Origin: Bugula neritina
Lineage: Eukaryota > Bryozoa > Gymnolaemata > Cheilostomatida > Bugulidae
Assembly (NCBI GenBank): GCA_964035545.1
Contig: OZ037768.1
Location: 16,797,875-16,861,874, forward strand
Reading direction: 5' to 3'
DNA length: 64,000 bases
The notes beneath the pieces are model-generated. The model searched no databases, had not been told where the DNA came from, and saw nothing but the letters and a program-made list of their open reading frames with translations. The translations under genes and the position numbers were made by a program. Positions 1 through 14,700 of the stretch are shown piece by piece; positions within the stretch are counted from its first letter, which is position 1; every line of letters starts with the position of its first letter.

Positions 1-642
1 AATTTAATAAATATTTTAAATTAACCTATAGTAAAGACAAATGTAGTGATTATTTCATTAATTATATCGAGTTTGTTATTTACTTCTTTATGAAATATTG
101 ATAATAAAATAAAAATCAGTAATAAAACCATTATAATACTAATTATAATGATACTATTACTTTTTTTACAAATAACTATTAGTAATACTATTACTTTTAG
201 TAGCCTATTAATAGTATTTCCAAGACCGGTGTGCTGTCTACTAAATATGTAAAACTGTTATTAGAACCGCCTCTTGTGTAAATCATATAGTAATGTTTAT
301 ATGTTCACATTTTTAGACTGGGTTGCTAATTCAACACTGCTGGTATATTTGTAAGTGGTCGATATCTGGGATGATGCTAGTGGCATAAGTCATTTACCTT
401 GTATACTGTCATCAGAATGGAAAGATAGTTATTAATAAAATTGATCATGTTATCGATCACTAAAACTGCATCTGTGAAAATAAAAGCAGACTACCTTCAG
501 TGATAAAAATAGCGTCATTGGTTTGGGCTTGTTGCGTTACAGTATCTGAAGCATGTCAGTGTCACTGATATGTTTTAAATACAAGAAAAAGGTTGGAATG
601 CTACTATTTCATTTTGTTTTTATAGGCCTATTAGAAGAAAAA
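1..642. other. Upstream region of the zinc-finger gene
   Basis: AT-rich non-coding sequence. Positions 120-215 hold a short stretch of the degenerate TAATACTATTAC-type repeat that recurs elsewhere in the window. A polypyrimidine tract ending in AG at about 625 lies just upstream of the proposed ATG at 643. The first visible coding exon may therefore follow an intron, with a 5'UTR exon further upstream that I cannot place. Confidence 0.4.
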
Positions 643-2878
643 ATGGCAACTGAAGAAGGCGATCTTTCTGATTTTGATATTCATCGAATTATGGAGGCTT
701 TATCTTCTCGCCAATCAAAATGTGTAGCTTCTTGTGTGTTGAGCATAAAAATATTGTTGGCTGAAATACAACATCAGTTGCTCGAACTTATGGTTGAAGG
801 CGGCATAACCGACAAAGCAACATCGCCTTCAAACAGTCCCACTGTTGATGATGTAATCCTTGACTACAAGACTATAGATCAGCTGTTGGAGGTAGTACAT
901 TTATTCTAATATCTATTGCATTAATCTGTTATTAAACTGTTATAAATAATTTTGAATTTCTACTGCATAATTTTGTTGAAAGTTTTTGATCCATTCTTTA
1001 ATAAGATTTACTTGTCTTGCATTTTGTCTATTCAAGGAAATGAGGATTTTTGTTTAATATTTACATTGGTTGTACGTTTTCCATCAGGCTGAAGCAAAGC
1101 TTGAAGTTGATGAGGAAGATAGTTCCAGCTGCATACAGGATGCTGTAGTTACTGGAGCGACTGTACCAATAACAGGATCTCGAATCAAGTCCCCAAATCC
1201 TTACCCCTGTCCAGAATGCAAGCTTTTATTTTCTACTAAAAAGGCCCTTAGTAGGCACATTGTCGTTCATGACAGCTGTAAGGGAGAAAAGCTAGATTTA
1301 AATGAGTCCACTAATGATATAGTTGACAATGTAGAGCAAGGTGTCAACAGTGAAAATGAATTGAAGTCCGAGTCAACAGATAGTAGTACTGCCAAAACCA
1401 ATCCATTGCGAATAAAGCTCGTATTATCAAAATCGAGCCCAAGAGTGGCCTGTCAGATATGCGGTGTTGAAACTTTAAAGCAGCATATGCCTCGGCACAT
1501 GCGTAAACACACAGGTGTGAAGCCGTTTACCTGTGGTGAGTGTGGCACATCGTTTTCTAGGAAAGATAAACTGAAAGAACATATAAGAAAGCATCAGCCT
1601 GATTATAAAACTGCTCCAGCATCTAAGGATAAGAGAGTCAATGAGACTAAGGTACTGAAATGCCGAAAGTGTGACTTCTCAACTGAAGATAAAGAGGCAA
1701 TGAAAAAGCACCGCAAAACTCATCCAACAAAAAAGACCTTCAGGTAAAAAATTGAACTCTGCTCATTTTCATTTTATTCATACTCAATGGGTTTTTGTAG
1801 AAAAATTTATGCAGTATTTAGAGGTTGCAGTTGTATTTGTTCGTTGCTTCTGCATTATTCATTAACAAATGCAGTTTAATGTCTAAACCTACTGAATAGA
1901 GAATCGCTGAAACTTGATTCAATTATTGACTCATAATCGATATTATGGATTTGTCATGTTTCAGATGTGAGGAATGTGATAGGGAATTCAACTGCTCCAG
2001 TCACTTTGAACAGCACAATATTAAACATCGCAATGAAAAGCCGTACATGTGTGATATGTGTGGCGTATCGTTTTCAAGAGAACCTAATTTAGCTCGACAC
2101 ATACGCTCTCACGTTACTCCAGCCCCCTACCAGTAAGTTTCAATTACTTAATAAACCCTAAGCCAGTTTTCTAATTATTTTTTCATAAATTGTATTCATT
2201 TTTCACACTAATTGGAATTTTTCAGCTCTTTGCATACCAATATACTTTGAGCCTATTTATAGAATACTTGAACCTTTATATGGAGTTTATTACTTTACTC
2301 ATTTTAGTTGTAAGTTCTGCAACAAGCCATATCACAGAAACAATGAGCTGATTGTACATGAACGTACGCACACTGGTGAGAAACCTTATATCTGTGAAGT
2401 GTGTGGGAATGGTTACGCCTCCACTAAGTACCTCAAGCGTCACTTATTCACACACACTGGTCTCAAACCTCACAAGTGTGACTTGTGTGATCGTGCATTT
2501 GCAAGACCTGAAAATATGAAGGCTCACCGAAAGCTTCATGAGAAACCATCTAATCGTTTGTCTTTAACTCAAGATGCAGTTGCATCCGCCTTTCGATCCG
2601 TCTCTCAAATGGACACCCAAAATTCTGATGATGTCATAGATGCTATAACGTCCACCCAAGTACAATCAAGCATGTACCAGTTTTCTACTGCCTCAAGCGC
2701 AACTACTGCAACACCCACTTCAACTCTTAGTGCAACAGACAAAACTCAGGCATTAGATAGTGATGTTGAGGAGTACCAGTTTAAATCTGACTCCTCACAC
2801 CCCTCAACTATAGCAGTTTCCCGTGATACGTTGACTTGTGACAATAACACAACTCCTTCCTTAATAGATTCATTTTAA
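643..2878 (+). CDS. C2H2 zinc-finger protein, 4 coding exons
   Basis: Exons by splice sites and phase: 643-891, 1088-1743, 1965-2132, 2308-2878 (TAA); the joined frame is 547 aa with no conflict. I see nine C2H2 fingers. The first is at about residues 124-146 (CPEC...HIVVH), followed by a degenerate one (CQICGVE) and one beginning FTCGEC. The rest run nearly continuously across exon junctions (LKCRKC, FRCEEC, YMCDMC, YHCKFC, YICEVC, HKCDLC) with TGEKP-like linkers. The finger spanning exons 2 and 3 reads through cleanly, which supports the junction. The N-terminal ~80 residues are acidic/helical and not a BTB, KRAB or ZAD domain that I recognise. The C-terminal ~130 residues are Ser/Thr-rich without fingers. 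It probably binds DNA in the nucleus; orthology cannot be assigned. The start at 643 (MATEEG) is preferred to the upstream in-frame ATG at 553 because an intron-like acceptor lies between them. Confidence 0.85.
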
Positions 2879-4069
2879 GATTTCAGATGCCGTTCTATAA
2901 ACTTAAATTCTTTAGCCCATAGCAAATATTATGTTAGGAATATATAACTGCTCAATTAATCTTTTGCTATAATCTATCAATGTTGTTATGAGTTTGCTGA
3001 ATGAAATTTTTTTTGTATTATAGTATTTTCTGATTTTACAAAGACGTACTCGGCACACTTTTATGTGACATAAATGACATGCACTTGAAAATGTTATATA
3101 TAAATTATTTGTAAGTAAGTGTTGCTTTACATTATCCTCATTTTTAAAGTTGTTTAAATTGATTTTTGAGAGTATGCTTGTGAATAGCAGTTTACAAGAT
3201 CTCACTTAATGTATGTATTTTTATGTTAAAATCTCCTCTATAAATGTTTGATTTCAAGAAACTTCAATAATTTTTGCCCTTCCAGGCTTATATTTTCTAA
3301 AAAAAATATGCTGTTGAAATTACTTTCTGAATATAACAATCTGCATTAGATTTTGTTTAATGTTTAGAACCAAACCAGTTTCTTAGCATATGTCTCAGTG
3401 AATCATTTGTTGACACACTAGTCTCACAAGTGTCCCTTTTTGATCATAAGTTTCTTATTTCTACCTAGAAATTATTCAGAAGTTTGATCTAGCTTATACT
3501 GTTGCTAAATGTGTTACATAGACAATAGGCACACACGCACACACACCACACAATTGTGCGTTCAAGTTTTCTGTTCTATTTCCACTGTAATATAATCATA
3601 CTTATACAGTTTGTTAACATCATAAATAATTCATCAATTACATAATGAGGCAGGCATCGAAAAACCTGATGCCATATTTTTGAAGTTGCATAAATGTAAT
3701 ATCCTTAGACTGTTATAACAACTGCTTCACCATTAATTTGAAATAGCATAAATTTATATTTTTATAGTAATTTGTTGAGGTTAAAGCCGTGCACGGTTTT
3801 AGCTTATGCTTCGGTTTTGCAGTGTTGCAATACAGCAGCAATGGTGGGACTACTCCAAAAAACTATAACAATTTTCTTCAATTTAACACCCATCCCATCA
3901 ATGGGTTAAGCCACTCTGCTCTCTTCTTGCAAGAAATGCAGGTGAGACGGATATGCAATTACAAATTATTGCAAAGCAAGTGTAGACGTCAGTGGTATTC
4001 ATATTTCGATTTCAGTATAATAATGTTGATTGATATCCATATATAAATAATAATATAAATACTATCACT

Positions 4070-4730
4070 ATGTTAGAAGCTCTTAGAAGCTATGTGTCAT
4101 TATGAAATTTTAGAGTAATCAATACTAATAGCAACTACTGATACTAATAGAATATATGCACTATTAATAAAATTAAAATATGACGTTGCATTTGTGATTT
4201 GACTGCTAGCTAACTCTAAGTTTAACTCTATCACATTCACTATGAGTATGTCTAATAGTAATAGTTATAGTAATAGTAATTACTAAGTCACTTACCAAGT
4301 GTAAGTCTAATGTCTAATACTAAATCCAATAGAGTAATACTAATACTAAATCTAATAGAAATACTAATACGTAATACTAATAGTAATACACTTACAGTTA
4401 CAGTAAAACTAAATATAATGCAAATACTGAAATAGTAATACTAATACTAATCGTTATATTTATAGTAATACTTATGTACAATCACAATAAGAATGTTTAG
4501 CTTGAATTTCGCATTTTCATTCTGATCTCTCTTGATGTTAGTGTCAGTGTTACACTCAATCTTACTCACTGACTCTCTGTCTTACCCTTACATTTAGACT
4601 TAGACTTGAAGTTAGTGTTATTATTACACCTACAGTTACACTTACAGTATTGCTATTATTATTAGTATTACAGTAAAACTAAATGTAATAGTAATACTAT
4701 TACTATTACTTTTAATATTACTGTTGATAG
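4070..4730. repeat. Degenerate ATTAGT/ATTACT low-complexity array
   Basis: Dominated by permutations of TAATAC, TAATAG and TAGTAA in 6- and 12-base periods with frequent interruptions. The same type of array recurs at 56.9-58.1 kb and 60.0-60.85 kb. Confidence 0.7.
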
Positions 4731-5175
4731 CAAACTGTTGTTTAATTATTAAACATTTAAAGTTTATTAAACTATAATTTATGTTTATGGATATCATTTA
4801 GCAATCATCATTAACCTACTAATATGCTACTAATTCTGCTAATCACATTAAAATGATATTGCCATTATTGATGGTTCATAATTGTTCTATTATTATGCTA
4901 ATATTATAAGTCTGTGTTCAGAATGTTATAATTAATTACCATTTTTCAAAGGGCCACAAATGGATTACTCAATATGAGTGGGATAGAGATGTTAAGAAAC
5001 AATTATACGCTGACTGCAACGTGCATTGCCATGTTGGTTAATGACATATTTTGTTAATTTAGTTAATTTATGTTTTGAACATTTGAATCTTATTCATGCT
5101 TTTGCACCTTATTTGTTGTGCATTTCAACTGAGGTTTGTGCCCTAACTATTACCTCATAATTTATCATTTTGGTT

Positions 5176-5425
5176 GCTAAATGCTAAATATTAAAATCTT
5201 GGCTTAAATTATTGTGTTAGTGTGGTTCTTTCATTTTCAAGTTTTGTAACTTGACAATGACTGAGTAGTGAGTTCAACTGTGTCACTAGCAGAAAATGAA
5301 GCAGTTAATTCAGGAGTAGAGGATGACAGTCTTGAAATGACAGTCTTCAAATGACAGTCTTGAAAATGAAAGAACCACACTAACATATAAATTTAAGCGA
5401 AGACTTTCAATATTTAGCATTTAGC
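5176..5425. mobile_element. MITE-like inverted-repeat element, ~250 bp
   Basis: The left arm at 5176-5241 (begins GCTAAATGCTAAATATT, ends CATTTTCAAG) is matched by the reverse complement of 5359-5425 with few mismatches, leaving a ~117-bp spacer. The last part of the spacer contains about three short tandem copies of ATGACAGTCTT. There is no coding capacity. This fits a non-autonomous DNA transposon or foldback element; the target-site duplication is not clear. Confidence 0.65.
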
Positions 5426-5794
5426 ATACTCTTTATGCAAATGATGTTGGCTACTAATCATAGATCCTACTTTTTCTTCTCTTACATTTATAAAGCTTTT
5501 TTAAAAAGTTTGGTATTGACTAAACTTACTCAAAATAAAGATGTGTGTATCAACAAGTATTTGTGATTACAGAAGAGGGTAAGCATGTAACCCAAATGAT
5601 CCTCTTTTTAGACATTTTTTGTTTTCTTGCATTGAAAATAACCTTTTGCATTGTGAAAAACATTAAATCAATTAGAGTTTGTGATTTTCAAATTTTTAAT
5701 GATGCAAAAAGTTCAGCCTCATAAAATGATAGAAAATTATAAATCCATTGTTGTAAATGTATATATTTCTTTGTAAGTTGTTATTTTAGTGAAG

Positions 5795-8700
5795 ATGTTG
5801 TCGTCTTTGTCTCGGTTAGATTTGTTTTGGTCACCCAGTAAAAGAGATAATTATATCGTGTTTGGATCTGATATTACTTTATACAAGGTAGACAAATATG
5901 ACCGTCACAACTCCAATATTGATCAACAAGGTATTCATCTTATCATTTTATTATGCTAAATAAATATTGGTTTAATTATATTCCTCCATAACTCTATTAG
6001 GCTGCTAAAATCAATTCACATTGAATGCAAACATGGCTAGAGAACATTTTTTTTGGCAAGTTGGCTTCTAGTTAAACACTAATTTGGGTTGGGAAAGTTT
6101 GTTTAAAGTTATTAGAAATTGTACTTATAATGAGTCAAACTAAGTAAAAGTAGAAAACGTTTTAATTTTGGTAAGTTTTAGGAGGTAGTGTTTTAGGAAC
6201 TGGGCAAGCACTGTTTAATAACTTACAGCATGTTTTGGCTACTGATGCAAAACTTACTTTTAGATTTTAAGGGACAGCCAAAATTTATTTGTCTTAAAAA
6301 TAAGTTCCAAATTGTGAAACTGGTTGACAACCGACATATTTAGATAGAATATTTTTTGGGATACATTATAGTATTTTTTCTCTTATCTCTTAATTCTTAT
6401 CATGACAAATTTTTGCTGACATAGGTTTGCTTTCTGAGGATACATACGCCAAGTATTTATCTCATGCAGAAAGTCAGTATCCAAAAGTAAGTGAAATCTT
6501 GATCCTTATCTACTTGTACAGTGTAGTTTAATAGTGGTTGGTTATAATACTATCTACCTATACTTATTCAGTTATAATCATTCAGCTATAATGTGTGTTA
6601 TAACTTGAGACTTTGGTATAGCTTGCTGTAGTGGTTGGTCTGTGTAGGCTAAAGAGATTATGTTTAAATTGGTGATAGAGGTTTATTTGTAATGATAGAA
6701 AGATTTTAGGGGTAAGCCACATTGTATTTCTTAAAATATAATAGTTCAATAAATAAACATATGTTTGTGAATGTGATTTTAGTGCATGTCATGGTACCCA
6801 AAGGCAGACAGAGATTACTTGGTAGCTGTAGGCCACGTGAATGGCAGGGTATCATTAACCAGCCTCGATCAAAAGAAAAATGATGAACTAATTGGAAAAG
6901 AGTTTGGTAAGCTATTGTCAAACAAGCCTCTTTTTTAGGATCTTCGTTAAAAATTAAGATTGTTCCTTTATCCCTTTATTTGTATTTTCAGCTCCTAGAC
7001 ACAGTAGACAATGCTGGTGTGTTGCCTGGAACTCGGAGTCTTCTTCCACAACAATGGTGAGTGGTGTAAATGTACAACATGCTTGTTAAAGCGCTGTCAG
7101 ATTCTTGGGTTCAGGCCTAAAATGTGATGTTTTTACTCGCACAGCATGTGCACTCAAGGTTGAGTCTTAGAGCAGCAGATAAATTTCATTTGATTTTTTA
7201 TAATACAACTTTTTGGAAATTGTAGTTTTTGTGGTTGAAGTTCATTGAGCTACAAGGTGAATCTATTCTTATTCTAATATATTAGAATAGGAATAAATTC
7301 AACTATAAAATCTCAGTATCAAAGTTTTCCCATTCTCTTAATATAAAATCTTTTATCCCGAGATTTTGTTGTAATTTTAAATAATCAATAAGAAAGTCTT
7401 TTTAAGTAGGTATATATTGACCCATAACTTGCAAAGTATTGTTAGTTTAGAGTTAAATATATATCTTGAATTAATTTTTTGTAATGACCCAGAAATTGAA
7501 ATATGGCAAACAACTTCCCTAAGTATTTTTCACATGTAGAATATAAATATTAAGATATATTATTTACTTACTCTAAACATATAAGTTTTAAATGACAAAA
7601 TTTGTCTTTTGCAACATAGAAAAATTTTTGCGCCAATATAATGTCTGCAATAATGAAGCATAAAGCCAGACTTTTGTTAGTTTTTGCCATATTTTGTTTG
7701 CCATAGTTGTTTTTAATCAAAATCACAATAGTTTCTTTTTTAAATTGATTTTCATGTTCAAAAAATAGTTGAAACTTTGTGCAAAGCTTATAAATTGTTA
7801 ACACATCATTTATAATTTAGAAAAAAGTTGTTGTTTTCAGATCAAAACACATGTTACTAACCAAATGTGATAAACGTTACGTTATTGGGTATTTAGTTGG
7901 CTGCTGGTCTAGATAAATACAGGACTGATACAAGTCTACTTATCTGGGATATCAACGGGAAAGGGAGTGAGGGTTCTGGGTCAGAGCTGGGAAAGGTTGT
8001 AAGAGAGTATGGTAAGGTCATTTCTATATGGTAACTTCTTCTTTTTGAATTGGCTAAATTTACGTTCTCGCTAAATATTCATTGGTTGTAAATCTATAAT
8101 AGGTCATGCCTACAAATGAATATTATAATTATACTGCCGTACTAAATTTTTCAGTTGTGTCGTTAATGTTTTGTGGGCTGTCATAGGCTCAAAAGCACTC
8201 ATAATCTAATTAGTTGTTGTCTTACTTTTGTTACAGGAAGTTCCGAAGCCACATACTCATTGGCTTGGACGTCTGCAAATCATATAATAACTGGGATGAA
8301 TAAATATTTACGAGTCATAGATTTACGCCGTAAGTTGAATTTATCGAGATATTTACATTTCTAAGTGTATATCACATTTTGTTTTGGGCACGTATTTGCT
8401 TGCAGAAGCATAAATAATATATAATGTGATACTGACCAGTTCTAAAAAGTATTAGTAGCAGCTGGATTTATTGGTATACATTTGTGTGTGCAGAAGATAA
8501 AGATAAGTTTGCCAACACTACTCAGACCAAAGCTGTGTATGGGATATGCATCGACCCGCAGTGGGAACAGAAGGGCATTGCTTCATACCTAGAGAACCAG
8601 GTCTACATATGGGATTTGAGGAAGTTTGATAAACCAGCCCATAGTCTTCCTTTGCAGAAATCATCCATTGTGAAGGTACCTCCTTACAGCAATGGGCATA

Positions 8701-11700
8701 TTATTAGGCTGGTGTCGGTGGTTTAAATTTGTCTGCTAGCGAGTAACTTTTGAAACTACAATACTTTAGCAAAGTTTTTTCTTCTCCATGGTTAGGGCAC
8801 AAATTGAAGGAATGGCAAACGTAGCATCAAAAACAACATGTCAATGCCATTTCGGTTTGTCAATATGCAGTCAGTCATACATCAAAATTATAATGTTTGC
8901 TGTAGGACGTTTGGACCAATCACACTTAAGCAAGTTATTTTATGCAGTGCCTTGTATATTTTTCACAAATTAGTAGCAATGTTCTTCTCTCAAGACATAA
9001 TATGAATGTCATTGGCTAGATAAAAACAATTAAAAGAACAATCTTTATTAAATATATATTTCGAAATAACTGTGCTAACTAATTTGAAGAATAAATATTA
9101 TTTTAACTGTCCATTCAGTTTTTAGGTTTTTGGTTTGCATGTTTAGGTAATTAGTTGAAGCTAAACTTTCAAGCTAGGTTTAGTTTAAAGAAGCCTCATA
9201 ATCATCTGTTAATCTTTTGAAGATATGGAATTTCGTAAATTAAATCAGCATCAACTAAAATAACCTAGTGAAAAAAATCTTCAAATTTTAGGACCGCATC
9301 AACTCATTGGATATATAAATGTCCAATAAGGTGACATAAATTTTACCCAATCTCTGATTTCAATAACGTCTCTCTATCCAATAGGATCGCGACGTAATTT
9401 TTGTGTTTGATCCTGTGCAAAATGACTAACGTCTGGCTCCTATTGGATTGGAAGACGTTCTCAAAGTCTGCTATTGCTCTGATGTCACAGCTGCTTGATT
9501 TTAGAACGAATTGGTCTAGTTTTAGCGATGCGTTCAGCACATTGAACATGAAAATTTGTGTTCAGCAATGTGCCTATTTCATTGGCTGATGGCTGAGTGG
9601 CTGAGTATTTTTACTTGTTCCACGTGCTATATTCTTATTTATTCAACATAGCCCTTCAAAAGCTAGACTTTTCATTAAGTCTGGCTAAATTATGTTCGTA
9701 AACGTAATTAAATTCTACAATTGAAGATTTATCTGGTAAGTTCGGCTAAAATATACGAGTGTAGATTTAGTTTGATCATGCTAGCAAATCTACGTTAAAT
9801 TATGCTAGTGGATTTTATTAAAGAATCCATGACATACTTTACTTATGTAGTATTAAAATGCTCTACATAAGTGAAGTGTGACGTGGATTTTTTAAATTTA
9901 AATAAAACTAATAAAGCTCATTGAATTATTCTAGTAAATTTGACTAAATTAGGCTAGTTTTTTGGCTATTGGTTGCTACGGGTAAGGCAGAAAAAGCTTT
10001 CATTTCCTGTTAGCTCCCGGATAGAATACGCCTTCATTGTTTGATATGTGGACAGCAAAGTTTAGGATGGGACATAAGAGCGATAGCAGTTTACTTTGAG
10101 CTGTAGTCTGGAGAGGCCATAATGCCTGACCTATGAGCCTTGATGTTTTTAAAAAATGACTGACATTTGCCGTTTTGTGTCCATTCGGCCAGACCTTAAG
10201 TCTAAGTTTGAGTTTGCTCATTTTTGCAGTATGGCTCACATTCTTCTGGAATCATAATGTAGAAACATCTTAGCATCACCACTTAAATCCATCACATAAA
10301 ATATAACAGTAAATAACAAAGCTATTGCACACAATTATGATATTTTGGGCTTGTCGTTTATTAATATAAGTGTAAACTAAGGACACCATGTTTGGTTAAA
10401 TATATTTTTATTGATGATTATTCTACTGATCTGTTGATAGTTATCAATGTCAGTAGATTATCGAGTTTAACCGAAATGACAAGTACTTAGTGTTAGCATT
10501 TCAAAAACATTTACATCAAAATAAAAATTAATTTCTAAGTCTTCTGGTTTCTACAATATAATATTATGTTTAAGAAAAAAGAAGCATGTCACTATAAAAC
10601 AGCAAATGTATGCTTTGCAATATTTTGAACCAAATTATTGAAGACATATCTAATATCAACTAACAACTTTATTCGGAAACATAATATTATTCATGCACCT
10701 TGCAAAAATATTTGAAGAAAAAATTTTTTTACCAACTGATTCGAAAAATATGTGTTTAAAGTTTAGCTATTATTGCTAAAACATCTCTTATATTAAATTC
10801 GATTAAATGATATTGGCATCAAATGAATAAAGTTTAAACATTAATATGAATTCACCATCCCTCTCTGTTCTATTGTTTGGCTTTGGTTTTTGTAATTACT
10901 GAAAGCAAATCTTGCAAGCTAAGTTTGATTTCAACGAACTGAATTAGCTACAATTTTTTTTATTTTTGGGGGTTTGTGTAAATTGAATTAGCATTTGAGC
11001 TTGAAAGAAACTAGAATAGCGAAAAAGTTCTTCAAATTTTAACATTATAACATCTTCTCAGACATAAATGTCCATTAAGGTGAACTACAATTTATCTAAT
11101 CACAGTCTTTTTGTCCAATAGTTTTGTTTCCATGCGACCTAGCCTTAAAGACCTGTTCTCTTAGAAATGGTATTTTTATTAATCCTAGAGCCCCAACATC
11201 CAACGGGACCCATTCAATTAAATTGAAGCACTGTTTGATTCAAAAGTATTCATTGAGTACCTCTTAGACAAAAAGTCACTCCAAGGTCTGTGATAGGATA
11301 AATTTTAATGTTACCTTATTGGCCATACATGTCCAATAAGGGAATATAATGCCAGAATTTTGAAGTTTTTCTGCTGTTTCAGTTCTCTTTATTTTTGAAT
11401 TTTTTTAAATTTAGTGTGAGAAGATTAAAAGATATTTGTTTTTCCGGCTTGTTGAAATTAGACTTAGTTTATACGATTTTTTTTGTCTATTTAAACAAGT
11501 GAAACATGAAACAAAAATTGAGCAGTGACGGGGAACTTATAATAACATTTACCACCATCATTTATTATTACTTGCATTGTTGAACTGAATATATTAGAAA
11601 AAATGCTTCAGCTCTAATGAAGTTTATTTAAATTTAGATATTTATTTTTCAAGTCAATTTCTAAGAATGCTTCAAGAATGATATTCAAGATACTTTTTAA

Positions 11701-14700
11701 AATTTTCTTATCTGGTAAGGTTTCTGGATAATAGTGCTGTTGGTTATTGCTATGCAGATACTGTACCACGGAAAATAATTTGCAGAATTTTTATTGTTAC
11801 AGTCTAAAATTGAACGAAATAATTTTGTTCTGAGCAATGGATGTATGTAGACCATGGTTACCTAACTGTTTCGAAGCAAGGACCACTTTGTTAAATTTAG
11901 CTTAAACTGTGGACTATGGCAGGTCATTGTTTTTCAAATTGATATTATAAATAAATATTCTGAAATATCAACCTAAATAATCAAGGTTCTTCTTAATTTT
12001 GCTTGATTTCCTATGTTTTTTTTTTCTTTATTTGGCTAATTTGGATTGTGGACTGTTACGAAAAAACCGTAAAGGTCCACAATCAAAAGTAGCTGAATAA
12101 TTAGGAAAAAACATGAAAATCAAGCAAAGTTGAAAAGAACCTTGATTGTTTAGGTGTATTTATTGATATTTTACTAGTTTTGGGCAAAATCCCGTGTTCA
12201 TTAGCAGCTAAATTATAAACAAGAGCTAAAAACTGGAGATTTCCAGTGTGTACTAAATTAATTAAAATGACTATGAAAAGTTCTGTTCCAAAAGGGGACA
12301 TAAACTATTCTTGAAACAAATTAGATGATGTTCTCTTGATATTTAAAATGGCATAACCAAACTTTTTTTTTCAAAATGAACCGTAGCTATCATTTCAACA
12401 TGCTTTAATAATTAATTTGTTTCAACGCGGGGCATATCCACAGGAGCTTGTTAGTGAAAGGGGACAATCCAACTATCCAATTAAAATTGGATTTCAGCGC
12501 AAAATTGTCCCATCAGCATGCATACAATTATTTGCTGCAGTAAACTTTCAAAATGACCATGTCTAACAGCATAACTGAAGAGTATGCTCAAATGCTGTCA
12601 TGTTCCAATACCGAAACACCCTCTGGCCCAGAATGTCACTATATTTTAGTGATGTTAGCCTTTAAATCTTTTTTGATTTTAATTCTATTTGCTCATTGTA
12701 AAATAAAGCTAATTTGCTCAACACTCAACTGATTTATTGTAACAAAATAGCACATATCCATGGAGATGTCTCATTTTCAAACAAAGCATCCAAGTACCTG
12801 AATATGACAGTAGACTGAAATGTTTGCCATCATACCATATAATATGTAGGATGCAACAGAAATTTTAGAATATAATTTGAGCCTCTGCTTCAATGTTTTA
12901 AAATATGTTAATCTGCAATTTTAAAAAATGGAGATGTCCCATTTTGAAATGGAGCTCTCCGTATATAACTAGATACAAAGTATAATATCAACATGTACAT
13001 ATTCAAGCTAAATATCTCAATGTTAAGGTCTTTCCTCACAAAGGTATAGGTAACTAGTACAAGGTACAACCAGGAGTGAGACACTTCGTACTGGTTGCTT
13101 TAGGTAATGTCAATGTCAAGGTTGACCCCTTCTCCATTCCATATGCCTACTCAGTTGATAGAAATCAGTTCTTACAGGAATTTTCAAAGAAATTCCCGTT
13201 TTACACACGATAATTTCTATGAAATATGTGTTCAAATATCTGGCTGTTGTTGTTACAGACTAGTTAGCCAAATTTAATAAAAGTAATTTTATTTGTTATG
13301 CCTGAGGGCCACATAAATTTAGGCTGTCAGCCTTGCTGTGAACAACACGAAATGGCATTGACATTTTCACCTCCATATAACCCTTGCCTTTATATACAAA
13401 ATATTTATCTTCATAGCAGCTGTTCAAAAAGCCCTAATAATTACCAAATCAGCTGTTGAAAATACGACAATTTTGAAGAAGATTTAGATTTCAAAGCTGC
13501 GTCATAGCAAATACTTCCAAATTTACTTTCTCTTTGTTTAGTTGGCGTGGTGTCCTAAGCGCCTCGGATTACTGGCATGTCTTTGCAAAGATAGTAACGC
13601 TATTCGAGTGTTTGATCTTCAGCATTTGTCCAATGTGGACTATGAGCAGCCGTTCAGCGAGAGGCCTGTAGACTGTATGTATTCCTCTATTTGACTAAAT
13701 ACTAAATGTTTCATTTTTTAGCTGCCATTAAATATGTATATAAATTATAGTCTATCATAATACCTGCAGTAGCAGTTTTCCATTTTGCTTTCTATAATTT
13801 ATATTTATTTGTTAATTTTTTATAAATGAAGAACTTAATTTTGTAGCCCCCTCTGGCGAGCCTTTAGCATCATTTGACTGGCATCCTGTTGACGAGAATA
13901 GGCTGCTGACTATAAACATGACAGGAAGAGTAAGCGACATCAAACTGTTTGAAAGAATCGCTATTGTGAGTTCTTTACACTCGAGAGCATATATGCTGAA
14001 TAAAGTGAATGACATCTATTACTTCGCTATACCAAAGTAACTCACTCTGTATTAACTGTTAAAAGCAATAAACTGACAACAACAACAACTCTTAGTTTCA
14101 CATCACATTCACTGTTAGAGATGACTCATTCCACTCTCTCTGTCTGTAGGACATGAATCCATGCGAGTCGGGGACTCAGCAGCTGTGTTACTCTCAGGTC
14201 AAGCAGTTTGGTCTCTACAACTTTGACAATAAACATGACATCAGCTCAATCATGAGACAAAGAGCACTGAGCCAGTATGGACTGCATGTAGGTTCTGCCC
14301 CCACTCATCCATTCCCGAGTTTATTCTGTATTGTTATATGGTTTTCATAACTTGAATCTTTCATAGCTATCAGTTTCAACTTGCGTCTTGACTAGCCACT
14401 TGTGTTGTTTAGGCTAGTCTCTTATGTTCTTTAGGCTAGTCCCTTATGTTGAACTTTAGGCTATTCATGAAGAAATCATCAGTCCAGTGCACGCACACAG
14501 ACCGGAGGCTCAACTGTGGAGCTGGGCGAGACATCTGACTACTCTCTTGGAGACAGATGAGAAGTTTAGTAGGCATGCTGCCACCTCTGACATTGCTGCC
14601 GATGGTCAGTCTGAATCTCTCACCCGCTTTGTTGGAGCCAAACATATCACAGAGAAGCTGGAAAGCAAACCCGTTGTTGTGAAATGGGATGGTGTGGGCG

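Larger units (their letters stand above)
2879..5794. other. Intergenic region between zinc-finger gene and MIOS
   Basis: No convincing exon is visible. It holds the 3' flank of the zinc-finger gene, a short CA-rich stretch at 3530-3553, a degenerate ATTAGT/ATTACT-type array (about 4070-4730), and an inverted-repeat element at 5176-5425. Both genes are on the plus strand, so the MIOS promoter should be within the last part of this interval, but no core element stands out. Confidence 0.5.

Noticed and set aside
3789-4046. 85-codon plus-strand frame in the intergenic region
   Set aside because: No domain, no codon-usage or splice support.
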